Source: Pseudobdellovibrio exovorus JSS
GTDB lineage: Bacteria; Bdellovibrionota; Bdellovibrionia; Bdellovibrionales; Bdellovibrionaceae
Direction of reading: 5' to 3'
Length of the DNA stretch: 64,000 bases
Assembly (NCBI RefSeq): GCF_000348725.1
Contig: NC_020813.1
Span: 620,001-684,000 of the forward strand
Positions 44,847 through 53,821 of this stretch are shown here, piece by piece (position 1 is the first letter of the stretch; each line of letters starts with the position of its first letter). Made by a program: the position numbers and the translations under genes. The notes under the pieces were generated by a model. That model was not told the origin of the DNA, did not search any database, and saw nothing but the letters and a program-made list of their open reading frames with translations.

Positions 44847-46247
44847 ATGCAAAGCCAAGTAAAAATTATTTGCTGTCTAGCGTTCATAGTGATGCAGCTT
44901 TTTTCAGGTATGATCTATGCCAATAATGAAACAAATAATGAAAATAGTGCAAACCAAGTACATGAATCAAAATCGGTTTCGGAACTGAATTGGCAAACAT
45001 TAAATAGTAAAACAATGGAAATCGGCCCTTATACGTCAGGGCAAGGCGAGGTCTTAACGTCGCCAATCCCGTTTTTTCGCGAGTTGGGCACATACTTTTG
45101 GTCTTGGGACCCAAAAGTGGGTTTAAAGCAGGCAAAAGCCACCTATCATAATTCGGAAGAAAAGCTGAAAAAAGAGACAGAGTCCATTTATCTGGAGCCG
45201 ATGTCGCCCTTAAATGAAATCATGCGAAATTTGTTTGTACAGTTTGATCTTTCCGACACATCACACTTTAGAAAGGTGTGGTTTCGCATCACTCCATTTG
45301 TACAATTCCGAGGTCTTTTTGCGGTACATGATTTCACAAAGAAGCGTCCACTGATCATTCTGCGCATGGGAATTCATGGCAACGTCGATGAGGTGATGGC
45401 CGAACGATTCTTGATGCGTCTATTATATGAAGAGCTGGATGCCAATGTGTTAGTCTTAGAGAGTTCCACAAGCTCAGGATTTCTTTCTAAAAACAAAGAC
45501 GTTTCTTTTGGCGGAATAGATGAAGGCCTACAGACTTTTTTGGTTATTAACGAGTTGAAAAAAACAGGCATGATGGACATCGTCCAAAGCTTTCACTTGG
45601 TAGGCCTGAGTCTTGGCGGTCATGGAACATTTGTAACAGCATTGTTAGACCAGCATAATGGGCAAAATATTTCATCTATTGTAAACCTGTGCCCCTTGAT
45701 TAACTTACAGCAGACATTTACTTATCAAACACTGCCCGGTTGGAAGAATGCATTTGCAGATTTTTGGAATGCAGGACGTTTGCAGGTACTACTGAGTTCT
45801 TACGCCGCTGAACACAGTGTACAGCAAAGATGGAAGACACTTTTGGATTTCAAACCTCGCTTTACTGTGGCGCTATTAGATCTTCTGAATCGCGAACGTA
45901 AACGGCCCTTAATCCCCACGACTGAAATGGAAAGATTAATCCCTTCGTTAAAATGGCCGGAAGGCTTACGCGAACATTTGGAGCAGTCGAATAGCTTTTT
46001 TGAATTAAATGATTTTTGGCAGCATTATCAAGGTGTGAAAACACCAATGATGATCTACACCACACCGAATGATGAATTAGTTATTAATACGTTGAATGGT
46101 GAGTTGATTTTTAATGGGATACAAGAAGGGGACTTCAGCCATTTGAAGTACACAAGGCTAGAGCGTTCGATTCACTGCGGACTAGCCTCTGTCTATCATT
46201 GGGATTACATTGCGAAGCTTTTAAAAGATGGGTTGTATTTGCACTAA
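44847..46247 (+). CDS. Secreted alpha/beta-hydrolase
   Basis: A 466-residue precursor with a signal peptide (hydrophobic IICCLAFIVMQLFSGMIYA). The nucleophile elbow GLSLGG lies near residue 254 (Ser in GxSxG), and a C-terminal His lies in RSIHCGLAS. A large region of about 110 residues precedes the hydrolase core. It is probably an esterase or lipase-like enzyme in the periplasm or outside the cell. No Asp is assigned with certainty. It is divergent from gdhA. Confidence 0.75.
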   Translation: MQSQVKIICCLAFIVMQLFSGMIYANNETNNENSANQVHESKSVSELNWQTLNSKTMEIGPYTSGQGEVLTSPIPFFRELGTYFWSWDPKVGLKQAKATYHNSEEKLKKETESIYLEPMSPLNEIMRNLFVQFDLSDTSHFRKVWFRITPFVQFRGLFAVHDFTKKRPLIILRMGIHGNVDEVMAERFLMRLLYEELDANVLVLESSTSSGFLSKNKDVSFGGIDEGLQTFLVINELKKTGMMDIVQSFHLVGLSLGGHGTFVTALLDQHNGQNISSIVNLCPLINLQQTFTYQTLPGWKNAFADFWNAGRLQVLLSSYAAEHSVQQRWKTLLDFKPRFTVALLDLLNRERKRPLIPTTEMERLIPSLKWPEGLREHLEQSNSFFELNDFWQHYQGVKTPMMIYTTPNDELVINTLNGELIFNGIQEGDFSHLKYTRLERSIHCGLASVYHWDYIAKLLKDGLYLH

Positions 46248-46285
46248 ATGGCTCTGGTTGAAGTGCACTATAAGTCCGTGAGTTG

Positions 46286-47083
46286 TTATTCAGCAGGCTT
46301 GATGCATATTTCTTTTCGAAACTTTTCATCAATTTCTAATTCAGGAATACGTTTAAATGTCGAAATACGTTTTTTTACGGATTTGTAACCAGCATCATTC
46401 TTGTCAGTATTTTTAATCCAGTAGTTCAGGGCTTGCTCATTGGTGTAATGGCAAAACTGCATCAATGACAAGGATGCGATTAAGCCCGAAGCGTGCCATC
46501 CGTTCCAACAGTGTCCGTAGATAGGTTTCGTATTCATGTCGACAATGTGTTGATGTATTTTTCTAAGTAACTCGATTTGATTGCTCTCTTTAAAAGCTGT
46601 AATTTGTGTGTAGTTAATATTGTTTTTGCTTTTGCTTGCTGTCGTTTCGCAGATCGTATTGGCCTGCATTTGATCCGCATTGTCTGTATAGAAGTAAAAC
46701 GCAGTTCCAAAGTTTTCTTTGCAGAGGTTTTCTAAGGCCACATTGGGTAGAGGGTTGTTGTTTTTACGTTTCTGTAATTTGTTATAAACATTGTTAGCTC
46801 CACCGCGGTAATAGACTCCGTGTAGAACGACACGAAAATTTCTAACACCATAAAGGTCTTGATCTCCATTTCCGCGATTATTCACTTTTTTTGAACTTAG
46901 ATCATTAAGGCCAAAGTGTTTTTTGTAATAGCGAACAGACTCTACCCAATTTTGATATTTTTCGTCGTTAGGGCTACTGGCAGCATTGGATGTGGCATTA
47001 GCAGCGGGGCTATTTTGGCAAGCCATGACGAAAGGAAAAAATAAAGCCATTAGACCTAACTTCAATGAAACTCGGACGTGCAT
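46286..47083 (-). CDS. Lipoprotein with tyrosine-phosphatase-like fold, catalytic Arg missing
   Basis: A 265-residue precursor behind AGGAGC, with a lipobox VMAC (Cys22). The motif YGHCWNGWHASG near residues 189-200 lines up with the PTP/dual-specificity loop HCxxGxxR(S/T)G. Cys192 is kept, but the position of the essential Arg (198) is Ala. It resembles bacterial phosphatase-like proteins that may be pseudo-enzymes or use another chemistry. Its location is the periplasm or the outer membrane. Confidence 0.6.
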   Translation of the reverse strand: MHVRVSLKLGLMALFFPFVMACQNSPAANATSNAASSPNDEKYQNWVESVRYYKKHFGLNDLSSKKVNNRGNGDQDLYGVRNFRVVLHGVYYRGGANNVYNKLQKRKNNNPLPNVALENLCKENFGTAFYFYTDNADQMQANTICETTASKSKNNINYTQITAFKESNQIELLRKIHQHIVDMNTKPIYGHCWNGWHASGLIASLSLMQFCHYTNEQALNYWIKNTDKNDAGYKSVKKRISTFKRIPELEIDEKFRKEICIKPAE

Positions 47084-47114
47084 AGTAGCTCCTGTGCTAT
47101 TAAATGAAGGTGAG

Positions 47115-47936
47115 TTATAGAATCTGATTTTGCCAGAAAGGGGATTTTTCTGCTAGCTCTTTTACGTAAGGTAAGATGTCGGCTTTAAGATGTTCTGGCA
47201 AGGTGTCGAAGTCGCGAATGTGTTCATTTGGAACATAACGGAAGGTGAAATTGATACGTCGGGTTTCGAAGTTTTCTGTATTCAAATCCTTGAATAAGAT
47301 ACCTTTGTCTTCAACCCGTTGAACTCTGTGAAAAAGTTGCTTTTTGAATTTATCACCACCAAAAATTTGTAATGAAGAATCCTCTAGCCACTGTTGTAAG
47401 ACGACAGAACTTTTTTGCCCTTTGCCATCACTTTTTACAAATTGAAACAGAGCTTTTTCCCCGAACGAGATCGAAGCCACCGGCCCAGGTTCGAAGTCTT
47501 TATGTTCTCCGACGCGGGCGCAATCTTTTTTATCGCCCTCGCTGAGTTTGTTCCCATAAAAGTTAATGAGGCAAGTATTCAGATGCCATTTGTCTGGCAC
47601 ATCTTTCGGCGAAAAGTCTCGATGCACGATTTGTTCAATTTCTGAAATTAGTTTTTGCAAAACCGGAGGATAATTTTCTGCTGATACACAGCGGTTTTGT
47701 ATACCTTGAGGAGGGTGGTAATAATTCAAGCAGGCAAATTGCCAGTTCCCCAGCCAATAAACAGGGCGTAAAAGTTGGCGGTTCGGTTCATTGTTGGGTG
47801 GAGGATTTGATTTTGAAAACCGCATTTCCCAGATAGGAAACAGGGTATTTAAATACGTCAAAATCTCGTGTTTCTGAGATTTATTGATATAGTTAGGCCT
47901 GTAAATGAGGTTTTGATATTGCGATAAATTTCGCAT
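47115..47936 (-). CDS. AlkB-like 2-oxoglutarate/Fe(II) dioxygenase
   Basis: A 273-residue protein. NTCLINFYG, the HxD pair in EHKDFEPG, ISFGEKALFQF, the second His in FHRVQRV and RRINFTFR (2-oxoglutarate-binding Arg) follow the AlkB layout. Members repair alkylated bases in DNA or RNA or act on tRNA. The start at 47936 lacks a clear ribosome site. It is divergent from the hldE-type kinase. Confidence 0.75.
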   Translation of the reverse strand: MRNLSQYQNLIYRPNYINKSQKHEILTYLNTLFPIWEMRFSKSNPPPNNEPNRQLLRPVYWLGNWQFACLNYYHPPQGIQNRCVSAENYPPVLQKLISEIEQIVHRDFSPKDVPDKWHLNTCLINFYGNKLSEGDKKDCARVGEHKDFEPGPVASISFGEKALFQFVKSDGKGQKSSVVLQQWLEDSSLQIFGGDKFKKQLFHRVQRVEDKGILFKDLNTENFETRRINFTFRYVPNEHIRDFDTLPEHLKADILPYVKELAEKSPFWQNQIL

Positions 47937-47965
47937 ACAATGACCATGCTATAAGGTAGGTTATC

Positions 47966-49000
47966 ATGTCAAACTCCATTCAAGCGTTGAAGGTTGATTC
48001 AGCGGTTAGAAAATCACTCATTGAAAAAGTTACTTTATTCAAAGGCCGTAAAGTCCTTGTTATCGGCGATGTTGGTGTAGATGAATATATCATGGGAGCC
48101 GTTAAACGTATTAGCCCAGAAGCTCCAGTTCCCGTTCTTGAAGTAGAAGAAGAAGATAAGCGCCTCGGTCTGGCTGCCAATGTAGCTCAGAATGTCGTGA
48201 GTATGGGTGGAGACGTTAAACTTTTATCCGTTGTGGGTATAGACGATGGTGCCGAGATTTTAAAAAATCTTTTACATCAATCCGATGTGAGCCACGAGTA
48301 TCTGATCTCTGATAAACAACGTCCAACAACACGAAAAACCCGTGTGATGACAGGACAGCATCACTTGGTACGTGTGGACCATGAAGTCAGACGTCAGATT
48401 TCGGCGTCCAGTGAACAGCAGCTTTTAGCCTCTGTGGAAAAGAATGTGCAAACAGTGGATGTTGTTGTTTTAGAAGATTACGCTAAAGGGTTGTTGTCAC
48501 AGCAATTAGTCGAAAAAATTGTAGGTCTATGTCACCAGTATGGAAAAACCGTGATGGTGGATCCACATCAGACTAAATTTGCCGACTTCTACAAAGGGGT
48601 CGATTTAATTAAGCCCAATTATAACGAAGCTTTGGCTTTAACAGGTGTGCATGAAGACTCTATTGAAGATCAGCAAGAGCGTGTATTACATGTGGGGCGT
48701 GCTCTACAAAAGATGACGGGTGCTAAGCAAGTTGTTTTGACTCAAGGTAAAGATGGGATGACGATCTTTTCACAAAACGATGTCACCCGTGTACCGACAT
48801 TCGCCAAAAAGGTGTTTGACGTGACGGGTGCAGGTGACACTGTTATCGCGGCTTTAGCCCTTGGGGTGGCGGCAGGATTACCTCTGTCTGAGGCCTGCAT
48901 GATTGCCAATTTTGCGGCGGGAGTCGTGGTGGGTAAGGTCGGCTGCGTTCCTTGCACAGAGCAAGAACTGGTCAACTCTATAAATACTTTAGGGCAATAG
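47966..49000 (+). CDS. HldE domain-1-like heptose-7-phosphate kinase (RfaE1)
   Basis: A 344-residue PfkB-family kinase. VIGDVGVDEYIMGAVKRISPEAPVPV is quoted only in part: the RISPEAP motif is specific to heptose kinases (HldA/HldE kinase domain), and DVTGAGDT is the catalytic PfkB signature. The adenylyltransferase domain of E. coli HldE is absent, so this is the single-domain form. It makes heptose-1,7-bisphosphate for LPS core synthesis and fits with the GT9 enzyme. Confidence 0.9.
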   Translation: MSNSIQALKVDSAVRKSLIEKVTLFKGRKVLVIGDVGVDEYIMGAVKRISPEAPVPVLEVEEEDKRLGLAANVAQNVVSMGGDVKLLSVVGIDDGAEILKNLLHQSDVSHEYLISDKQRPTTRKTRVMTGQHHLVRVDHEVRRQISASSEQQLLASVEKNVQTVDVVVLEDYAKGLLSQQLVEKIVGLCHQYGKTVMVDPHQTKFADFYKGVDLIKPNYNEALALTGVHEDSIEDQQERVLHVGRALQKMTGAKQVVLTQGKDGMTIFSQNDVTRVPTFAKKVFDVTGAGDTVIAALALGVAAGLPLSEACMIANFAAGVVVGKVGCVPCTEQELVNSINTLGQ

Positions 49001-49021
49001 GGGCTATTTCAGCTCCTATTG
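48995..49021 (+). terminator. Hairpin at the end of the heptose kinase gene
   Basis: CAATAGGGGCT (48995-49005) pairs with AGCTCCTATTG (49011-49021) with one G-T pair and a five-base loop. The stop codon TAG lies in the stem. There is no immediate T-run, so it may be a weak terminator or an RNA-stabilising end. Confidence 0.45.
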
Positions 49022-49168
49022 CTTATTCTGGGCCTTATATTGAGGCTTTTCTTTACTTTTTCCGCGGATTTAACTATAAAACTCCTCGTAATAAATGGGA
49101 ATTAACCCAACTGCTGTTGTAAGCAGAGCTATCGTCAATTCGGTCCCCGAAAACGATGCAGAGGAGCC

Positions 49169-50308
49169 ATGATGCAGAATCTAGAAAGTAACCCGACTAC
49201 GGGACGTAGAAATTTTTATTCTTTTACTCTTGAAGGTCTTGAGAGTTTCCTAAAACAATACGGCAAAGAAAAATACAGAGCCCAACAGATTTTTAAATGG
49301 GTCTACGAACAGCGCGTGACTGATTTTGATCAGATGTTGAATCTGTCAAAGGATCTGCGCAGCGAACTTAAGAACCTAATCACGTTTGATATGCCACCAA
49401 TTTTAAAACACTTAGTCAGTGTGGATGGCACGCAGAAGTTTTTATTCGATGTCGGCGATGGCAACTCTATTGAGTCAGTAATTATCCCTTCAGATGATCG
49501 TCTGACTTTATGTGTGTCTTCTGAGATTGGCTGTAACATGGCCTGCAAATTCTGTTTTACAGGGAAGCAAAAATTAAAGCGCCGTTTAAGTACAGAAGAA
49601 ATCGTCGGGCAGTTTATGCAAGTGCAAGACACTTTGGCGAAATCAAATTTAAAAATTTCCAACATTGTTTTCATGGGCATGGGCGAGCCATTAGATAACT
49701 GTGAAGCAGTTTTTGGTTCGATAGATGTGATTCACTCTCCGTGGGGTGTGAATTTGTCTCGTAAAAAAATCACAGTGTCGACTTCAGGTCTTATTCCTGA
49801 AATGTATCGTGTAGCGGAAGCGAAAGTGCGTTTGGCTGTGAGTTTGAATGGTTACAACGATGAGGTTCGTTCATTGGTGATGCCAATCAATAAAAAATAT
49901 CCTCTTAAAGATTTGCTAGACGAGTGTCGTCGTTATGCTCGTGCGACTGGCGATAAGATCACTATGGAATATGTTTTGTTAAAGGGTGTTACAGATCAAT
50001 TGGAGCATGCGCGTGAATTAGTAAAACTTCTGCGGGATGTCCCTTGTAAAATCAATTTGATTCCTTTTAATGAACATCCAGGTTCTGGTTTTGAACGTCC
50101 TTCGGACGAAACAGTTCAGGCCTTCCATACAGAGTGTATGCGCCTTGGAGCACAAGTTTTATTAAGACGTACTATGGGACGTGATATTTTTGCAGCCTGT
50201 GGGCAATTGACCACGACAGCAAATCGTCCAGAGTCGATGGATATTTCAAACTCAAAAATTGGAGGAACTAATGAGCGCCGTTTTAGTGGTGGGCAGCCTA
50301 GCCTATGA
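49169..50308 (+). CDS. rlmN: RlmN, 23S rRNA/tRNA adenine-C2 methyltransferase
   Basis: A 379-residue radical-SAM enzyme. The [4Fe-4S] motif is C122-xxx-C126-xx-C129 in GCNMACKFCF, and the C-terminal catalytic Cys344 lies in AACGQL. It methylates 23S rRNA A2503 and some tRNAs. GAGGAG precedes the ATG. Its end overlaps the next gene by 38 bases. Confidence 0.96.
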   Translation: MMQNLESNPTTGRRNFYSFTLEGLESFLKQYGKEKYRAQQIFKWVYEQRVTDFDQMLNLSKDLRSELKNLITFDMPPILKHLVSVDGTQKFLFDVGDGNSIESVIIPSDDRLTLCVSSEIGCNMACKFCFTGKQKLKRRLSTEEIVGQFMQVQDTLAKSNLKISNIVFMGMGEPLDNCEAVFGSIDVIHSPWGVNLSRKKITVSTSGLIPEMYRVAEAKVRLAVSLNGYNDEVRSLVMPINKKYPLKDLLDECRRYARATGDKITMEYVLLKGVTDQLEHARELVKLLRDVPCKINLIPFNEHPGSGFERPSDETVQAFHTECMRLGAQVLLRRTMGRDIFAACGQLTTTANRPESMDISNSKIGGTNERRFSGGQPSL

Positions 50309-51185
50309 TTCTGTAAAAACCCCGTCAGGGAAGGCTGAAAAGTCTTTGGGCGGATCAGCTAACTATTTTTCTTTAGCTGCAAGCTTGTTTTCTAGAGTGC
50401 GCGTTGTTGGTGTGGTCGGTGAAGACTACTCAGAACAAGATCGTCAAATTCTTCTGAAGCGTGAAGTGGATTTAACAGGATTGCAAACTGTTGCTGGTAA
50501 AACGTTTCACTGGGAAGGTACATACGAAAACAATCTGAATGAGGCCGTGACGCTTAAAACAGAACTCAATGTTTTTGCGCAATTCAATCCGACTTTGCCA
50601 GAGGACTATCGTGATTCAGCTTATGTCTTTCTAGCGAACATTGATCCGACCTTGCAATTGCAGGTGCTTTCACAAGTGAAGAAGCCTGTGTTCGTGGGTA
50701 TGGACTCAATGAACTTCTGGATTGGTTCAAAACAATCTGAGCTACGCGAAGTTCTTAAAAAAGTAGACATTGTTTTTATGAACGATGCAGAAGCGAAGAT
50801 GTTAACGCAAACTTCTAATACGATTACAGCTATTAAAAAAACAGCTGAGTTGGGACCGAAGTATGTCGTGATCAAAAAAGGTGAGTATGGTGCGACTCTG
50901 TATTCACAAAAATATGGTTTTTATCAAATCCCAGCTTTGCCTGTTGAAAATGTGGTGGACCCAACAGGGGCCGGCGACAGCTTTGCCGGAGGATTCTTCG
51001 GAACTCTTGCGTCCCGTTTGAACGCTGATCAAATCCCAGAATGGAACGATTTGAAAGCGGCGACGTTAGCTGGAACAGTGATGTCGAGTCAGACGATACA
51101 GGACTTTAGTATGAAAGCATTGATTAAAGTCGACCAGAATTTATTTGAGGGTCAATTAGTTCAATTAAAGCAGATGATCCACTAG
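50271..51185 (+). CDS. PfkB-family sugar/nucleoside kinase
   Basis: The start is ATG 50271, placed right after GGAGGAACTA; a TTG at 50259 is inside that site. The 304-residue protein begins VLVVGSLAYDSV with the substrate-binding segment LGGSANYFSLAA, and has the PfkB signature DPTGAGDSFAGGF. It resembles the ribokinase/adenosine-kinase group. The substrate is not settled. It overlaps rlmN, so the two are probably co-transcribed. Confidence 0.85.
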   Translation: MSAVLVVGSLAYDSVKTPSGKAEKSLGGSANYFSLAASLFSRVRVVGVVGEDYSEQDRQILLKREVDLTGLQTVAGKTFHWEGTYENNLNEAVTLKTELNVFAQFNPTLPEDYRDSAYVFLANIDPTLQLQVLSQVKKPVFVGMDSMNFWIGSKQSELREVLKKVDIVFMNDAEAKMLTQTSNTITAIKKTAELGPKYVVIKKGEYGATLYSQKYGFYQIPALPVENVVDPTGAGDSFAGGFFGTLASRLNADQIPEWNDLKAATLAGTVMSSQTIQDFSMKALIKVDQNLFEGQLVQLKQMIH

Positions 51186-51196
51186 GTTATCTCGAG

Positions 51197-51222
51197 AGCC
51201 TCACCTAGACCTTGGTGGGGCT
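51197..51222 (+). terminator. Hairpin after the PfkB-type kinase gene
   Basis: AGCCTCACC (51197-51205) pairs with GGTGGGGCT (51214-51222) with one T-G pair and an eight-base loop. Only a mixed A/T tract follows, so termination is uncertain. Confidence 0.4.
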
Positions 51223-51297
51223 TAAAAGCTCTTAAATATCTAGAAAGACAGACCTTTTTAATTAAAGTATTCCTGTCTCAAAACCGATATTTCTAGT

Positions 51298-52635
51298 ATG
51301 AGCAGCTCTAAATCTAAAACTCCGGCAGAAGAATTAATCGAGTCTTTACTAAAAGACGTCGGTGATGATTTGAGTCTGGAGTCCTCAGATGACTCTTCAG
51401 AAAGCATTGATAGTTTAGAGCTGAATACGTCCACAGCCCTTGAAGGCCTTGTGTTGCCTGATATCCCTGAAGAAAATAAATTTGTTCTAGGCTCTGAAGG
51501 TGGCGAAGCTAACTATTCAGATACTATCGAAAATGAATTTGAATCGACACGCAATACCAGTCAAGGAACTGTGAACACATTAGATTTATCGTTAGCAGAC
51601 GACGATTCTGGTGATGCTAATTTATCTGAAGCTCTTGGGCAGTTACTCATGCAGAATAACCCTTCGGAAGACGAAGCGTTGAGCCTTGAGATTCCGGATG
51701 CGACCCAAGCACTACCAGATCAAGCTAATGCCATCAGTTTAGAATTAGGGACTCCTGATCAAGCTGAGGGCTTAGGTTCTAGTTTAGACTCTTTAGACTT
51801 TCCTTTACCTAATGAAAATATGGCTATTGGCAGAGATGAAAAAACAACTGAGTTCGCTCAGGCTGGTTTTGGCTCTTCTGACTTTGGCGGCATGACATCC
51901 AATGATTCTGAAAAAACTGTGGCCGTAGCCGGTTATCAAGTTCGCAGTCCTTCTGATTACGACGATAAAATCAAAGTCAGTGTCGGGCAGAACCGCGCAG
52001 CCTCATCGGGATATTCAGCGTGGAACAGCGGTGGCTCTACAGATTCGCACTTAGCACAAGCTGAAAATCTACGTATTGCTCAAGAAAAAATATTAGATTT
52101 AGAGCGCGAAAACGAAAAGTTACGTCTACAAAATGAAGAGTTAATGGCCGCATCTGAAATCATTAAAGAGCGTTCTGACTTATTGTCAGGTCAGTTAGCT
52201 GAATATAAAAATGATCGCGATGGTTTAGAAGACTCTTTTAAAAATGAAATCGTTTTATTGAAGAATCATTTGGCTCGTAAAGATGCCGAACTTCAAAGAG
52301 CACATTTTAAAAATGAAGAATTAGATTCTCGTCTTAAATTTGACATGAAGAAAATTCGTGTACGTGAGCGCGAGTTAGAAAATCGACTTGAGCTAATTCG
52401 TGCGGAAAAGAATGCCATTGTTAAAAATAAAGATGAGCAGATCTTAGATCTTAGACGTAAAATGGATGTCTTGCAGATGGAAGTGGAAAGCTATCGTCAG
52501 AAATGCGTTGAGCTTAATAAAGCCATTGAGTCGAGCCAAGAGTCATTCAAACGTACAACTCGTGCCTTGCGTTTAGCAATGGCCAATCTGGAATTACAAG
52601 AAGAGAACAAAGCTGCATTGAAAAAAGTTGATTGA
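51298..52635 (+). CDS. Acidic N-terminal / coiled-coil C-terminal protein of unknown family
   Basis: Not recognised. The 445-residue protein has residues 1-225 acidic, Ser/Leu/Asp-rich and probably disordered (segments such as SLDSLDFPLP repeat the theme). Residues about 255-440 form a long coiled coil rich in Glu, Lys, Arg and Leu (KILDLERENEKLRL). There is no signal peptide. This build is seen in motility and cell-polarity scaffold proteins, but no homology is claimed. Its stop lies two bases before the ATG of the metallophosphoesterase. Confidence 0.7.
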   Translation: MSSSKSKTPAEELIESLLKDVGDDLSLESSDDSSESIDSLELNTSTALEGLVLPDIPEENKFVLGSEGGEANYSDTIENEFESTRNTSQGTVNTLDLSLADDDSGDANLSEALGQLLMQNNPSEDEALSLEIPDATQALPDQANAISLELGTPDQAEGLGSSLDSLDFPLPNENMAIGRDEKTTEFAQAGFGSSDFGGMTSNDSEKTVAVAGYQVRSPSDYDDKIKVSVGQNRAASSGYSAWNSGGSTDSHLAQAENLRIAQEKILDLERENEKLRLQNEELMAASEIIKERSDLLSGQLAEYKNDRDGLEDSFKNEIVLLKNHLARKDAELQRAHFKNEELDSRLKFDMKKIRVRERELENRLELIRAEKNAIVKNKDEQILDLRRKMDVLQMEVESYRQKCVELNKAIESSQESFKRTTRALRLAMANLELQEENKAALKKVD

Positions 52636-52637
52636 TT

Positions 52638-53759
52638 ATGCCAGAAACCACATCAAATGTGACGACACCACCATCTGCTGCTAAAAAAATCAAACTTGTG
52701 CTGAGCGATTTACACTTGGGCAAAGGACGTCAGCTAGAAAATGGCAGTCTAAATTCGTTAGAAGAATTTTATTACGCAGAAAAACTAGTCGAGTTCATTC
52801 AGTATTATTCGACGGGTGGATATCGTGACTATGACGTCGAGATCATCATCAATGGTGATTTTCTGAATTTTATTTCTGTGGATTATAAAGGTCATTTTTT
52901 AACAGTGGTTACAGAGAGCATCGCGCTTGAAATGTTGAAGTCCGTTATTAAAGGACATTCGCAGGTCTTCAAAGCTATGGGTGAATTCTTATCGCAGCCC
53001 AATCGTAAAATCACTTATGTCATTGGTAATCATGATCAGGGTATGATGTTTCAAGCCTGTCGTGATTATTTGGATCAAGTGGTCGGGCATCCGCTGCAAT
53101 ACAAAAATATTATTTACTACTTTGATGGTGTGCATATAGAACATGGACACATGCATGAAGCGGCAAATCGAATGGATCCTAAAAAATTCTTTTTAAAGCA
53201 GGGCCTACCGGAGCCCATTTTAAATTTACCATTCGGGTCCCATTTTTTCGTAGAGCTAGTACTCAAGGTTAAAGAAAGATATCCTCACGTAGATAAGGTC
53301 AGACCATTCGGACAGATGCTCAAATGGTCTTTATTCAACGAGACCTCTTTGACGCTAAGAGCATTTATTGAGTTATTTAAGTACGTGTATCGCATTCTAT
53401 TTGCGACAGACGTTCGCTTTCGTTGGTCTTTTAAAAATTTGATAAAAATATTTTTTGAAAGCGCCATCTTTCCAGATTTAAGCACGGCGGCAAAAAGAAT
53501 TCTGAGTGACCCTAGAGTTCACACAGTGATTTTCGGTCACACACATGTGTATGAATACAGACAGTGGGCCAATCAAAAAGAGTATTTCAATACAGGTACG
53601 TGGACTGAATTAACATCTTTGGATGTCGTATCATTGGGCAAAATCACAAAGCTTACTTATGTGTTGCTCGACTATGGAGATCAAGACGCTAGACCTAGGG
53701 GTAGGCTGAAAGAGTGGAAGGGTTTCCATCGTATCGAGGAAGACGTAGCAGTTGCGTAG
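52638..53759 (+). CDS. Calcineurin-like metallophosphoesterase
   Basis: The start is ATG 52638 (a TTG at 52632 is inside the previous stop region), giving 373 residues. The five metal motifs are present: SDLHLG, INGDFLNF, VIGNHDQG, IEHGHMHEA and IFGHTHVYE. The first motif and length suggest LpxH-like or related phosphodiesterases, but the large middle insertion (about 190-270) with hydrophobic helices is unusual. It is coupled to the coiled-coil gene. Confidence 0.82.
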   Translation: MPETTSNVTTPPSAAKKIKLVLSDLHLGKGRQLENGSLNSLEEFYYAEKLVEFIQYYSTGGYRDYDVEIIINGDFLNFISVDYKGHFLTVVTESIALEMLKSVIKGHSQVFKAMGEFLSQPNRKITYVIGNHDQGMMFQACRDYLDQVVGHPLQYKNIIYYFDGVHIEHGHMHEAANRMDPKKFFLKQGLPEPILNLPFGSHFFVELVLKVKERYPHVDKVRPFGQMLKWSLFNETSLTLRAFIELFKYVYRILFATDVRFRWSFKNLIKIFFESAIFPDLSTAAKRILSDPRVHTVIFGHTHVYEYRQWANQKEYFNTGTWTELTSLDVVSLGKITKLTYVLLDYGDQDARPRGRLKEWKGFHRIEEDVAVA

Positions 53760-53821
53760 ATTATCTTGCTTGTATGAAAAAAATTATTCATACATAATGG
53801 TTAATCGAGGATAAATAACAG

